Shown here: piece by piece, positions 1 through 9,726 of the stretch
How the letters are laid out: every line of letters begins with the position of its first letter
Position numbering within the stretch: position 1 is the first letter of the stretch
Source of the DNA: Prorocentrum cordatum
Lineage: Eukaryota > Sar > Dinophyceae > Prorocentrales > Prorocentraceae
Direction of reading: 5' to 3'
NCBI GenBank assembly: GCA_963575745.1
Contig: CAUYUJ010015838.1
Coordinates: 57,501-119,500 of the forward strand
Length of the DNA stretch: 62,000 nt
The notes under the pieces: generated by a model
Databases searched by the model: none
What the model saw: the letters and a program-made list of their open reading frames with translations, nothing else
Told to the model about the DNA's origin: nothing
Program-made: the position numbers and the translations under genes

Positions 1-93
1 GAGGCGTGCTAAGATCTCCGGTAACTACTTAACAATATTTCTAGTTCGTGCGCGCGGGGCGGCCCTGGGGGGCCCCGGACGAAAAATACCCCG
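1..93 (+). repeat. Head module of composite repeat, copy 1
   Basis: This segment recurs at 583-677 with few differences. It opens with GAGGCGTGCTAAGATCTCCG and ends with a CGAAAAATACCCC-like box. The copy is cut by the window edge, so its true left end is unknown. It heads a module order repeated downstream. No coding potential is apparent. Confidence 0.8.
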
Positions 94-186
94 GCCGATC
101 CCCGGCCGGGTCCCGCGCGATCCCCAGGGGGGAGGCTATTTTTCGCCACCCCTCACGAGGATCGTGGCCTCCGAGGGGGGGCTGCA

Positions 187-340
187 ATCGACTACCCCCC
201 CTCCCGCCCCAAGGGGCCCCCAAGAGCCCCCCAAGAGGCCACAGGGGAGCCCAACACGCCGCCAAGGAGCCCCAAGGCGCTCCCAAGAAGCCCCCAAGAA
301 GCCCCCAAGACAGCCCCAAGAGGCCCCAAATAGCGCTCCA
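187..340 (+). repeat. Degenerate CCAAGAGG array, unit 1
   Basis: Short imperfect tandem repeats of the type GCCCCCAAGAGGCCCC fill this stretch. All frames are open by composition and give Pro/Gln/Lys/Arg-rich peptides, so this is repeat DNA, not a gene. It is a short version of the array at 740-1305. Confidence 0.8.
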
Positions 341-375
341 GGGCCGGCGGAATGAGCGAAGCGATTAAATAAACA
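341..375 (+). repeat. Linker module of composite repeat, copy 1
   Basis: A segment beginning GGGCCGGCGGAATG and containing GCGAAGCGATTAAATAAAC sits between the CCAAGAGG array and the TGGCAACGCA minisatellite. It recurs at 1548-1580 in the same position between the same two repeat types. Confidence 0.75.
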
Positions 376-394
376 ACACACCCGTGTTACGTCC

Positions 395-582
395 CGCTCG
401 TCACATGGCAACGCATGGGACGGAACGCATGGGGCGGAAAACATACTCTACTTTACCCGGCACACGCCAGCGGAAGGGGGCGGACAAACTTACGCAAAAG
501 GGTGGACAAACGCTATCCTACACGAATCGTCAAACGAAGGGCGCCGCAAGGGGCGGAACAAATTCGCCGGCCCAACGGGCCA
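395..582 (+). repeat. Short TGGCAACGCA minisatellite, unit 1
   Basis: One clear unit (CACATGGCAACGCATGGG at about 403) and diverged GGGGCGGA-rich units follow the linker. The same minisatellite is expanded at 1600-2840. Confidence 0.6.
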
Positions 583-677
583 GAGGCGTGCTAAGATCTC
601 CGGTAACTGGTTAACAATACTTTCTGGTTCGCGCGCGCGGGGCGGCCCCTCGGGGTCCCCCGGCGAAAAGTACCCCG
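583..677 (+). repeat. Head module of composite repeat, copy 2
   Basis: Direct repeat of 1-93, starting GAGGCGTGCTAAGATCTCCG and ending with CGAAAAGTACCCC. It marks the start of the second, longer composite unit. Confidence 0.85.
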
Positions 678-739
678 TTCGCCGCCCGACCGCAGCTCGG
701 CCACTGCTACTCAGAGATGGTTTTCCTCCTCCTGGGTGC

Positions 740-1305
740 GGTCTCTGAGGCCCCCCAGAGCACGCCAAGAGGGTCCAAAGAGGCCTCACGACAGCCCAAG
801 AGCGCTCCGAGTCACCGAACGAGCGGTCCAAGACGCCCAAGATGGCCTTCATACGGCCCTCGAAGCCGCCGAGAAGCCCCAAGAGAGCCTCAAGAGGCTC
901 TCCAAGAGGGCTCCAACAAGCAAAATTCGTCCCACTCCCTAGGGAAAACGTATTTTTGTTTCGCATATGCGACGTCTGGGGTTCACAGCGTCCAAACGTG
1001 CCCAAGAGGCCCCCAAGATCGCCCCAGGACGGCCCAACAATCCACCAAGATGAGCCCAAGAGGGCCCCAAGACAGTCCCAGAGACCTCCAAGATGGCCCA
1101 AGACGCCTCCAAGACGGCTCTAAAAGCGAGCCCAGACGGGGCACCCGAACGGACATTTCGAGCTTTCGGCCCGGAGAGGTCCACAGGAGGCTCCAAGAGG
1201 CCGCCAACACGCCTTCAGGAGGCCCACGGAGGCTCCCAAAATGCCCTCAAGAGGCCCCGAGAGGCGCCTCAGAGGCTCCCAAGAAGCTTCGAAGAGGCTC
1301 CCAAG
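740..1305 (+). repeat. CCAAGAGG array, unit 2, plus polarity
   Basis: Degenerate 9-15-bp repeats (CCAAGAGGGCCC, CCAAGATGGC) run for about 560 bp, interrupted by one AT-richer core at 918-1000. The long open frames here are compositional. The CCAAGA polarity is constant up to about 1300, where it flips. Confidence 0.8.
918..1000 (+). repeat. Conserved core A inside CCAAGAGG array
   Basis: A non-repetitive, AT-richer segment containing CGTATTTTTGTTTCGCATAT and GGGGTTCACAGCGTCC. A clearly homologous segment (by eye about 70% identical) lies in reverse orientation at 32057-32143, again embedded in a CCAAGAGG-type array. The core therefore travels with the array. Function unknown. Confidence 0.75.
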
Positions 1306-1345
1306 AGGCCCTCCTTGGGGCCCTCTTGGGAGCCTCTTGTGGCCT
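1286..1345. repeat. Palindromic polarity switch of the array
   Basis: GAGGCTCCCAAGAGGCCC is followed after a few bases by GGGGCCCTCTTGGGAGCCTC, an almost perfect inverted repeat of about 20 bp. To the left the array reads CCAAGA, to the right TCTTGG. Confidence 0.8.
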
Positions 1346-1470
1346 CCTTGTGCCTTTCCTGGGAAGCTCTGAGACTCTGTGAGGCCATCCTTGGGCCGTC
1401 TTGGGGCTCTCTTGGGCTGTCCTGAGGCGCTCTGAAGCCGTTTTGAAGCCCTCTTGAGAGCCTCTGGAAA
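1346..1470 (-). repeat. CCAAGAGG array, inverted arm
   Basis: The same repeat unit continues past the palindrome in the opposite orientation (CTCTTGGG, GTCTTGGGG). It fades into unique sequence before the linker module at 1548. Confidence 0.7.
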
Positions 1471-1547
1471 CGTTTTGGGGCCGCCGCTCCCTGCAGCTCC
1501 GCACTGCCGACGACCTCTCGGCCAGGCCACCGCGGTGCGCAATATAT

Positions 1548-1580
1548 GGGCCGGCGGAATGGGCGAAGCGATTAATAAAC
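1548..1580 (+). repeat. Linker module of composite repeat, copy 2
   Basis: GGGCCGGCGGAATGGGCGAA followed by GCGATTAATAAAC, near-identical to 341-375 and again immediately upstream of the TGGCAACGCA minisatellite. Confidence 0.8.
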
Positions 1581-1599
1581 CATGTCATACATCACTCGG

Positions 1600-2840
1600 C
1601 GCGTGGCAGCGCAGCAGCGCGGAGAAGGTAGTCCTCTTCTCTGCTTTGTTCGCTCCGCAAAAGGGAAGCGGGGGCGGGGGGGAGGTAGGGCTCCACTATT
1701 CCACCTATAAATTAATAGCCTCGTGGCAGCGCAATGAGGGTGAGGCGGGGAACACCTAGTCCATCTAGTCCATGCGACACGCTAGCAAGAGCCACGGCAA
1801 CGCAAGGGACAATCGCGTACTCGTGCACCCAGCTTTTCACATGGCAATGCGGGGGCGCGGAGTACACACAACACACATTCGAGTTGCCACGTGGCGGCAC
1901 ATGGGGGCGGGCACATCACTATTTGATTTCACTCGTCACGTGGCAACGCAAAGGAGCGACCACTCATACTTGTGCTCGTGCTCGTCACGTGGCAGCACAA
2001 AGGGTGAGGAGCACCCAATGTGTTACGTGAGCTGCCAGATGGCAGCACATGGGAGGCGACCGATGTACTATTGCGACCTGTTCGCCGCATGGCAACGCAG
2101 GGGGCGGCACGCGCATTGTCCTAACCTGCTCGTCACATGGCAACGGCGGGGGAGAACCACCAATGAACTTAGTGTGTTTCGGGCAACGCAGTGGGGGCGG
2201 GCATATACACTGTTTCCATATGCTCGTTGCATTGCAACGCAGGGGGCAGGTAACATGCTATGTTACATGACTGGGCAAGTGGCAATGCAGTGTGGGGTGG
2301 TGTGTGTGTGTGGGGGGGGGGGGGTAAAGCACTTTATCCTGTACCTCGTTGCATGACGACCGTCTGGAGGGGGGACGGGAACGAACACAACTTGTCTCAC
2401 TACCATGCGCGACCATCCAATCAATGTGAGAAAACAGCGCGCGATTCTACTTGTCTCGTCTCAGGGCAACCCTGGGTGAAACACGTATTCTCCTTTATGA
2501 GATATGTGTTTCATGGCCACGCGGGTGGGGTGTGGGGGCGGGTGGAGGGGAGGGGCAAAAAACACAGACGCACTGGTATGTTTCTTCCACCATGTCAACG
2601 CAAGGGGATGGGCAACTACTAGTCTACTGCACCCCTTCACATGACAACGCAGCAGCGCAGCACAATACCTTCTTATACTCCTACTCGCCACGTGTCAACG
2701 TAAAGGCGCGGGCACGCGTGTTCGACTTGAGTCGTCCCATGGCAACGCGGGGGGCGGCAAACACACGGATTGGTGTTGCTCGTGGCACGGCGACGTTGGG
2801 AGGCTCTGAACACCTGGAGCAGGACGAGACAGCAAGTTAG
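1600..2840 (+). repeat. About 48-bp TGGCAACGCA minisatellite
   Basis: About twenty diverged units each carry a CACRTGGCAACGCA-GGGGCGG core. Core positions near 1791, 1837, 1888, 1938, 1984, 2030, 2082, 2131, 2180, 2224 and 2272 give spacings of 44-52 bp. The sequence between cores varies. Units decay towards 2840, with an unrelated G-rich interruption near 2310-2330. Open frames with recurring HMATQR-like peptides merely translate the core. Confidence 0.85.
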
Positions 2841-2939
2841 AACGAGATGGCCCAAACGTCGCAGCGAAGAGGTATCTTCAGATTGGGCAGGTAATCTCTA
2901 CTCCCAGGACCCTCCCTCCGTCCCGCCCTCTTAGCCTTG

Positions 2940-3320
2940 CTGTGAGCGGAACTCGCACGAACGGAATTCGCACGGACGGACCCTACTCGCGACGGAACTC
3001 GCGCGTACGGAACTCAAACGAACCTACTTATCTCGCGCTCGCGGTTCCATGGACTGAACTCGCACGGACGACGCTTACACGCTTGTGCGCTGGCGGTCGA
3101 CAAGGCTTCACAACTCCGCTGCGTGCGAGTTCCGTCCGTGCGAGTTCCGTGCGTTCGATCTCCGTCCGTGTGATTACCGCTGCGTGTATCTTTCGTCTGT
3201 GCGGCACCACCCTCACGCGAGTTCTGTCAGTGTGAGACCCGCCACGTGCGAGTTCCGCCCCGTGCGAGTTCCACCTGTGCGTGCTCTGTGCGTGCGAATT
3301 CCGCGCGTGCGGGATCTGCT
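2940..3320. repeat. Inverted CGGAACTCGCACGGA satellite
   Basis: A 15-20-bp unit, CGGAACTCGCACGGA, is repeated about 2945-3075. The same unit in reverse complement (GTGCGAGTTCCGTCC) is repeated about 3120-3310. The two arms form a large imperfect inverted repeat with a 40-50-bp centre. Confidence 0.8.
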
Positions 3321-4116
3321 GCCTTCCTCGTCCCTGCCCCTTTCCCGACTCAATCATGGTAGAGCCCTCTTCGTGAGGCCCGCTGCGCACCCCCTGGTGA
3401 GAAAATGTGAGGAGGCGAGAAAAGAGTCACGGGTCTCCCCGCGCGCGCGCGCACCCAGCATGGAACAGACTCGCTTGGAGGCCCTCCCCCCGCCTCGCCC
3501 CGATGTGGTGGCAGTTTCTGCCGCAGCCGCTCCTCTGTGGCACGAGAGTTGTGCGCCGCAGACACGGGCTCGAGCGCGTGCTCTTCTGGGCCAGGCTGCC
3601 TGCACGGAGCAGCTTCCCGCGCACTCCAGCACGCTATGTCTTCATCAGCCTGCGCCGACGTGAACAGCGAGGCGCCCGTTCTGCAAGTCAAGCCAATGTC
3701 CTCACTGCCGCGGTCCTGATGATGGCCACGGAGAGGTGGCCCCTTCACGCAGCCATCGCGGCGACCACTATGTTTGCCCTTCGTCGTTGCCAGCTGTGTA
3801 TAGAAAGTGCGACATTGCTGATGCGCGAAGATGCTCGAACAGAACGCGCACTCATTGCGCATGGAACTCAAATGGGCTGTGCTCGATACTTACAGCTCGC
3901 TGCTGGACTTCTGCTGAACTGTTACGCGAGGGCTCGGTCTCGGCACTGGTACTGCTGGTGATGGTACACGCTCTTCCTCTGCTGGTACACGCTCTGCGGT
4001 CTGGTTGGACTCGCCGTCCGAGTCCTTCCAGTTCCACTCGAGGCCGCGGGTTTACTTCAACAGGGAAATGCAGGAAGAGAGAGGTGAGGTGAGGAGTGCG
4101 AAGCAGACGAATGTCA
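3321..4116. other. No recognised gene
   Basis: Mixed-composition DNA. The longest open frames overlap in three frames and on both strands. None shows a motif I recognise. Confidence 0.5.
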
Positions 4117-4337
4117 CTACGGTTGGGAACTTTTGCGTAGCGTGTCGCGGCGGCGGCCCCGGCGACACGCTATGCCCAGCAAGCTGGTGGCGTGTCGCTC
4201 CGCTCCGCGGGGTGGGAGGCTTGGAAAGACTCGGGACGTGGACGCCTGGGGACCGGGACGTGGACAACGCGTCGCGCCAAAGCCTGGTGGGCCAGAAGCG
4301 GCGGAGCGACACGCTAAGCCAAAGTCCCTGACCATAG
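4117..4337. mobile_element. TIR element family 1, full-length copy
   Basis: About 220 bp bounded by inverted termini: the left reads GGAACTTTTGCGTAGCGTGT and the right, reverse complemented, GGGACTTTGGCTTAGCGTGT. Each continues into a CGC-rich stretch. No coding capacity is seen, so it resembles a MITE. Other copies lie at 30473-30736, 32933-33060 (partial) and 53341-53560. The internal box GGTGGGCCAGAA is shared with the 30.7-kb copy. Confidence 0.75.
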
Positions 4338-5013
4338 AAAGGAGGTCGAGTACCAGGAAGGGGGCGAGGAGGAGAAGGATGATCAGAGCCGAGCGAAGAA
4401 AATTAGCGGAAACGGAGTGCAGTCGGGAGCATGTTTTTGATTGTCCAGGGGCCCGAGAAAGGCCCCGAAGGCCAGAAGGAGCAAAAACCCATTCGAACCC
4501 AGAACCTCGAATCTCCGCTCCCCTCCCTGCTGGTCGGAACCATCGCTCGGCCACCTCAGACCCCCAGCCGACTCCAAAGCAGGTCCCACCGGGTCAGAGC
4601 CAGCCCATTCCTAGACATCCGACGTTTCGTTGTTTTCGAGCCGCGGGTCTCCGACCCCTCGAACAAATCCCCAGGTCTGCTTTTTTTCATCCCGAGTCGT
4701 TTTCTGACGGTCCCGAGGCCTGGCAAGGGCCCCGAGAGGCCAAAAACTATGCAAGACCTCTGTGCCGTTTTTTTGTTTTCGCCAGGAAGTGTAGGCTTGG
4801 GGGCAGGGCCTCAGACCGCCGCTGCCGCGCCCCCCCCCCCCCCCCCCCCGCCCGAGGCAGCCTGCGTCATGCTCTAATCCTTGCGCGGGCCCCTCCAGGG
4901 GAGCTCTCGACCGATTGCCCCGGGACCCCGCAGTCCGTCCAGGGCAATGATCTACCCGTCCCGGGGCCCGCGACATGGCCCACACCAGGACCACTGGATA
5001 CAGGGCATTTTCT
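4338..5013. other. No recognised gene; dispersed repeat and poly-C tract
   Basis: Open frames on both strands lack motifs. The stretch carries a run of about 20 C near 4830-4850, which breaks any reading frame, and one copy of a dispersed repeat at 4687-4755. Confidence 0.5.
4687..4755 (+). repeat. CATCCCGAGTCG dispersed repeat, copy 1
   Basis: TCATCCCGAGTCGTTTTCTG leads into ACGGTCCCGAGGCCTGG, AAGGGCCCC and GAGGCCAAAAAC. The same order of boxes occurs at 47101-47162, 48582-48645 and 58751-58830. Confidence 0.65.
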
Positions 5014-5160
5014 GTCGCGATCGGTAGTGACCGATCGACACCCCAAATCGGTCAAGACCGATGGCGACCCATCGGTCGCAACCGATTTTGAAGCAAATGC
5101 GTCGCGACCGATACCAGAGTTTGAAGCAAGATCGGTAGCGACCGATCTCGTCGGTAATGA
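5014..5160. repeat. Cluster of ATCGGT..ACCGAT palindromes
   Basis: Palindromes of the form ATCGGTNNNGACCGAT occur near 5019, 5047, 5070 and 5130, with an extra half-site near 5106. One is GATCGGTAGCGACCGATC. They could be binding sites or hairpins, or remains of a palindromic satellite. Confidence 0.75.
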
Positions 5161-5519
5161 CCAGATGAAATCCGGCATCCAATGATGAAGGCGGATCCCG
5201 AGATCCAGGACAAACGGCGGTCGTAGCAACTCACGTCGGGGCATGGGGGCATTGTTGAAACGCCTTCTCATCACATTCGCCTTTCCTCTCTGCTTCTCCT
5301 TCCCCATTCAAATGTTTTTCGCTCCCAGGCAGGGTGGGATACAAAAACAGTCAAACCGTTGTTCAAGCAAATTGATCCAACCTTGTGGCACCTACGAAGC
5401 GGGCCCCAGACAGCGCTGAGGTTCTCGACGCTCCCTCTGCTGAATCGGTACGATCCGATCCTTCCCTGACTCCAACTCCGTTTCCTCCTGCTCCTCCTGC
5501 TTCTACTGTACTGCTGCTG
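5161..5519. other. No recognised feature
   Basis: No gene, repeat family or RNA was recognised before the CTC microsatellite. Confidence 0.4.
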
Positions 5520-5720
5520 CTCCTCATCTCCTCCTTCCCTCCCTTCCTCATCACCCTCCTTCCTCCCTTCTCCTCCTCCTACTCATACTCCTGCCTCTCC
5601 TCCTCCTCCTCCTCCTCCTCCTCCTCCTCCTCCTCCTCCTCCTCCTCCTCCTCCTCCTCCCCCTTCTCCTCCTCCTCCTCCTCCTCCCCCTTCTCCTCCT
5701 CCTCCTGCCCGTCCCTCCCC
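5520..5720. repeat. (CTC)n microsatellite
   Basis: Near-pure CTC triplets with a few CCC/TTC interruptions. It gives false poly-Ser/poly-Leu open frames on the plus strand and Glu/Arg-rich ones on the minus strand. Confidence 0.95.
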
Positions 5721-5904
5721 AATCCTCCCCCTGCCTCACCCTCGGGCGCGGCGAGGCACATACCGAAAACAAGCAAGCAACACAGCGCCCGGCCTCGCCC
5801 CCCTCCTCGTCCCACAGCCCGCAGATGCATCGGAGGACCGTCGCCTTCGTGTGCCAGGGCCGCTCGACCTCCCCCCCAGGGCCGCTTCGGCGACGGCGCA
5901 AGAA

Positions 5905-6320
5905 TGGAGGCGGCGAGGAGGGAGGGAGGGAGGGAGGGAGGAGGCAGGGGGGGAAGGGAGGGAGGAGGGCGGGAGGAAGGATGAGGCCAGGAGGAGGGGG
6001 GAAGGAGGAGGAGGATGAGGCTGAGGGAGGGAGGGAGGATGAGGCAGGGAGAAGGAGGAGGAGAAGGAGGAGGAGGAGGAGGAGAAGGAGGAGAAGGGGG
6101 AGGAGGAGGAAAACGGAGGCAGGAGGGAGTGGGGACGGACGAGGGAGGAAGGGAGGATGAGGGATGAGAACGAAGAGAGAGGAGCAGGAATTTAATTCAA
6201 GTCAGTTGCCCCTGGAAAGCGGACTACTCACGCGAAGGCGGCCCAGAAGCTAAACATATTGATGAGGAGGAGAAGGAAAAGGGATAAGGAAGGAGAGAGG
6301 AGGAGGAGGAGGAGCAGGAG
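5905..6320. repeat. (GGA)n-rich tract
   Basis: GGGAGGGAGG and GGAGGAGAAGG runs at 5905-6140 and 6260-6320, opposite in strand sense to the nearby CTC tract, separated by a short non-repetitive stretch. Confidence 0.9.
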
Positions 6321-7496
6321 GGGATGAGGCATGTGAATCCGACGGTGCCGCGTTTGACATCGTATGCTGGTGCCTGGTGTTGGGCTTGCATCGAGCATGC
6401 TTGGTATGGAATGAGGCAGCGCTCGACAGTGGTGCACAGGAGCAGGAATAGGGGACGAGGCACAGGAGGAGGAGGAAGAGGAGCAGGAGGGGATGGGATA
6501 ACGAGGAGGGGGGAAGATTGGGGGTTGACAAATCCCCTTCAGGAAAAACACTCGTGAGTGAAAACGGCCCGGGACAACACGCGGCGGCAACACCTTCTCG
6601 AGAACCGAAACGGAGTACTTCGCAGATTGCCTTGCCCAGGCGGGGATTCTATCAACCTCCGAAAGGAGTCGGAGGAGGTGAGGGCGTGGGGGAGGAGAGA
6701 TGAGGAGGAGGATCTGGAGGTGGAGAGGGATGGAGAGTGCGAGTCGGACGCAAAGTGGAGGGGACGAGGTGGTGAGAAAGAGGCGGGTGGAGTTTGAAGG
6801 AGCGCCTGATACGATGAGACCCCATGCTGACGGGCATGTTTAAATGACTGATCAAAAATACGGCCAACCCCTGGACAACATCTCAAGCAAACGCTGAGCC
6901 ACCAGTGCATATGCAATCCCGCACTTATGCAGAGATAGGGGCGAATTTATGTGTTCTCGTCCTTCGTGTCCTGCTCGCGTTCAGCAACTCCGGGATCACT
7001 GCTGGAAAAAAGGCTGCTCAAGAAAAGCCTGGATCTTTGGGACGAGGGTTAGTCGATGGTTTACCGCGAATCGAAATAGGCAGCAAGCGTCAATCCACCA
7101 CGCCCTTCTTAAAATCTGCTCTTAGCGGTGGGCAATGTATCAGAAGATCTATGCGTTCCTGCCAGGTGCTCTGGTGAGCAAGGCGCATGAAACTCGGCTT
7201 TCGCATGCAACTTTATTATGCAGGTGCAGAATCGGTCGCAGGCGTCGGTGCCTCACATCTTGTCTGGACCCTAATTATGGCTGTAGCATTCCTTGTGATG
7301 ACATGTGTCGCACACTGCAGCAGATCTGCCGATTTTAATGCTGGACTCAAGGAGCATGTATCTGCGCCCGCATGTCCGCGGCCGTTTCGCCATCGTGCAG
7401 ACTCCCGACTGCCAAATATATTCCCACGGATGCGCGCGTTTGGGTACCCCTGGATCTATCTTTCGTTGTCTCTATTCGTTGTCTGTCTTGAGTTAT
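6321..7496. other. No recognised gene
   Basis: Less repetitive than its surroundings and closer to 50% GC between about 6830 and 7490. Overlapping open frames of 60-125 codons are present but none shows a family motif. Confidence 0.45.
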
Positions 7497-7562
7497 TTCT
7501 ATCTCTGTTTCTCTCTCTCTCTCTCGCTCTCCATCTCTCGCTCTCTCTCTCTCTCTCTCTCT
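7497..7562. repeat. (CT)n microsatellite
   Basis: CTCTCT dinucleotide run with occasional CG interruptions. It makes the apparent hydrophobic Leu/Ser C-terminus of an overlapping open frame. Confidence 0.95.
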
Positions 7563-7639
7563 GAATCCCACCAGCCCTCTGGGGCGTGAGTGGTCCCCCT
7601 CCCCCTGGACATGGAGGTGGGGTGTCGCGGGCCGTTGGA

Positions 7640-8062
7640 CCGGCCAAGGTGGCTCCGAGAGGGCTTCCCAAAGCCAAAGATGATTTCCAAGATGGCCTCC
7701 TGTACTCCAAGATGGCTCGAGATGATGGCCAGCATGCTCCAAGAGACTCCAAGACCAGTCCAAGACGGGTCCAAGTGGAATCGGAGCTTCGCAAGGATGC
7801 CCCCCCCGAGAGGCCAACATCCTTCAAACACCCAAAGGAAATCACTGATTTTAGCCCGCTCGCACTTTCGCTTCCGATGCGCTCCCGAGGCCTCATGATG
7901 GCTCCAAGAGGGCCCAAGATGGCCACAAGAGGGGTCCAATATGGCCCCAAGACAGCAAACAACGCCCAAGAGCGACCCAAGAACTCACCAGGAGGGCCCC
8001 ACGAGCCGAATTTGGGGGCTCCAGAGAGGCGACGCTAATTGAGTACACCCCCTCTTTGACTT
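7640..8062 (+). repeat. Cored CCAAGATGG array element, copy 1
   Basis: CCAAGATGGC/CCAAGAGGGC degenerate repeats flank core B (7812-7900) and end in a boundary motif, AGAGGCGACGCTAATTGAG followed by ACCCCCTCTTTGAC. The same order is found at 8160-8720 and 10640-11335, so this is a structured element rather than a plain satellite. No gene is called. Confidence 0.75.
7812..7900 (+). repeat. Core B, copy 1
   Basis: Contains AAAGGAAATCACTGATTTTA and CGCACTTTCGCTTCCGATG. Homologous cores lie at 8310-8396 and 10811-10900, all in the same orientation relative to the surrounding array. Confidence 0.8.
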
Positions 8063-8159
8063 ACAAAAATATAGAACAAAAACACGCGGGTGTGGACAGA
8101 TGATTACTTTTCGGTGGTGATCTTCGGAGGCTTTGGGCCCCAGGGGGGTTGTAATATGG

Positions 8160-8720
8160 CCCCAGACTCTTTAAGATGGCCTGCAAGATGCCCCAATGTG
8201 GCCAAAGTTGGCCCACGATAGTTTCCAAGATAATTCCAAAGGCCTCACGATGGCCCCAAGACGGGTCCAAGAGGCCACGGAACGGAGACTCCCAAGGAAG
8301 CCCCCAAGAGGCAAACATCCGTCCCAAACCGTAGACAAATCAATGATGTTGGCCCTGTCGCCCTTTCGCTTCCGATGGGCTCCCGATGCCTCAAGATGAG
8401 TCCAAGATGGCCCCCAAGGATACCCATGATGGCCCCAAGACTGCCCCAAAAGCGCCCAACAGCTCCCCAACAGCGCCCCAGGAGGGCCCCAAGAGGCGAC
8501 TTTCAGGGGGGGGCTAATTGGACCCCCACCCTCTTTGATCGATATCCGCCAAGGTGTTCCCAAGAAGACCTCCAAGGCCCCCAAGAGAGCCCCAAGAGGG
8601 CCCCAAGAAGGCCCCGAGAAGCACCCAAGCGGCCCCAAGAGGCTCCCAAGACGCCCCTCAGGAGGCTCCCAAGCGGCCCCCAGGAGGCCCCAAGAGGTCC
8701 CACATCCCTGATCAGCGGAA
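8160..8720 (+). repeat. Cored CCAAGATGG array element, copy 2
   Basis: Same architecture as copy 1: array, core B at 8310-8396, more array, boundary motif at 8491-8543 (AGAGGCGAC, CTAATTG, CCCTCTTTGATCGAT), then a pure CCAAGAGG array to 8720. Confidence 0.75.
8310..8396 (+). repeat. Core B, copy 2
   Basis: Carries AAATCAATGATGTTGGCC and CGCCCTTTCGCTTCCGATGG, closely matching the copies at 7812 and 10811. Confidence 0.8.
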
Positions 8721-8879
8721 CTCGCCTGGGCATCGTTGTTAGATGGGCTGGTGAGGTTACGCGGTTACGCGAAGCGTCTTCGAATCCCGCGAGCCCTCTA
8801 GGCGCAGGCGGTCTAACGATGTATTTCTTTTCTCTTCCAAAAGCTCCTTCTTCCTCTTCGGGGAGGGGTTATCACTGTT

Positions 8880-9712
8880 CCTAATTAATATACACCCCCT
8901 CCCTCACCCGGCCGGCGTCCAACCAGGAACCATGCCGACACCATGAGGGCCCGCTCCCCACCATCCCTGTCAAATAACAATACAACCCGCACTGTGCCTC
9001 CACATTTGGAGCATGCGCGGCCAACCCGATGCGGCCCCCCTCCCACCATCCCTGTCAAAAAGCACTGCAAAGTACACGTTGGGGAAAGTCGTGAGTCATG
9101 TTCGTGAGGCCCGCGAACACTTTGTATTGTTTTTGACAGGGACGGCGGGGGTGCCAGCATATTCCCTGCCGTGCGCGGGGCTACCATCCCTGACAAAATA
9201 CAACATGCACCTCGCGGTTAATCTAGATCACGCGCGGCCATCCCGCGATCACTGTCAAATGGTTTTTGACAGGGACGGCGGGGGTGGTGACGCGTGGCTT
9301 GCTGTGCACAGGCCCACCCGACACAACGATGGGCATTGGTTTTCGACAAGGATGGCGGGGGCCGACATGTCTTCCGACGTGTGCTGTCACGCTGACGCAC
9401 TCTGCACGTGCCCCGAACATGGCGCACCTGGCGCGGCTGGAGTGTGCGGCACACCTGGCGCACTCGGAGCTCGTGGCGCATCTGGCGCATCTGGCGCATC
9501 AGGCAAGCCTGGCACGCTCAGACCCCAGGGGTGCCTGGCGCGCGTGGCGCCCCTGGCACGCATGGCGCACCTCGCCCAAGCATCGCGCACCTGGGGTCGG
9601 CTTTGGTTCCCAGTAGCTGTCCATCCAAAGACGACCGCTGAACATGCTCAGGCTCGGGTGTTCCTTATGTTTTGGGAGGGCGGGTGGGAGTTCGCTAGAC
9701 GGCTTGCGGGCG
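8880..9712 (+). repeat. About 850-bp tandem duplication, copy 1
   Basis: Homologous to 9727-10557 over nearly its full length: shared CACCCCCTCC start, ACCATGCCGACACCATGAGG box, central GGCGCAYCTGGCGC repeats and a GGGAGGGCGGGTGGGAG end. Internally, CCACCATCCCTGTCAAA and its reverse complement TTTGACAGGGACGGCGGGGG alternate, giving several foldbacks. Gly-X-Y-like open frames are compositional. Confidence 0.85.
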
Positions 9713-9726
9713 GGTGGGAAGCTTGA

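Noticed and set aside
717-1425. Long Pro/Gln/Arg-rich open frames over the CCAAGAGG arrays (also 7586-8742, 10651-11328, 25742-26200, 31675-32507)
   Set aside because: All frames on both strands are open at once and the peptides only translate a 9-15-bp repeat; no domain or plausible start.
1790-2300. CRISPR-like pattern of a constant core and variable spacers every 48 bp
   Set aside because: Cores are degenerate, spacers share residual similarity, no cas-like genes, and the context is eukaryotic.
8727-8800. tRNA-like sequence with TTCGAATCC box
   Set aside because: The T-arm stem does not pair and no anticodon arm with a proper acceptor stem can be drawn.
9408-9590. Collagen-like Gly-X-Y peptide (GAPGAAGVCGTPGALGARG)
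   Set aside because: Arises from GGCGCATCT/GGCGCACCT short repeats within the tandem duplication; copy 2 has it frameshifted.
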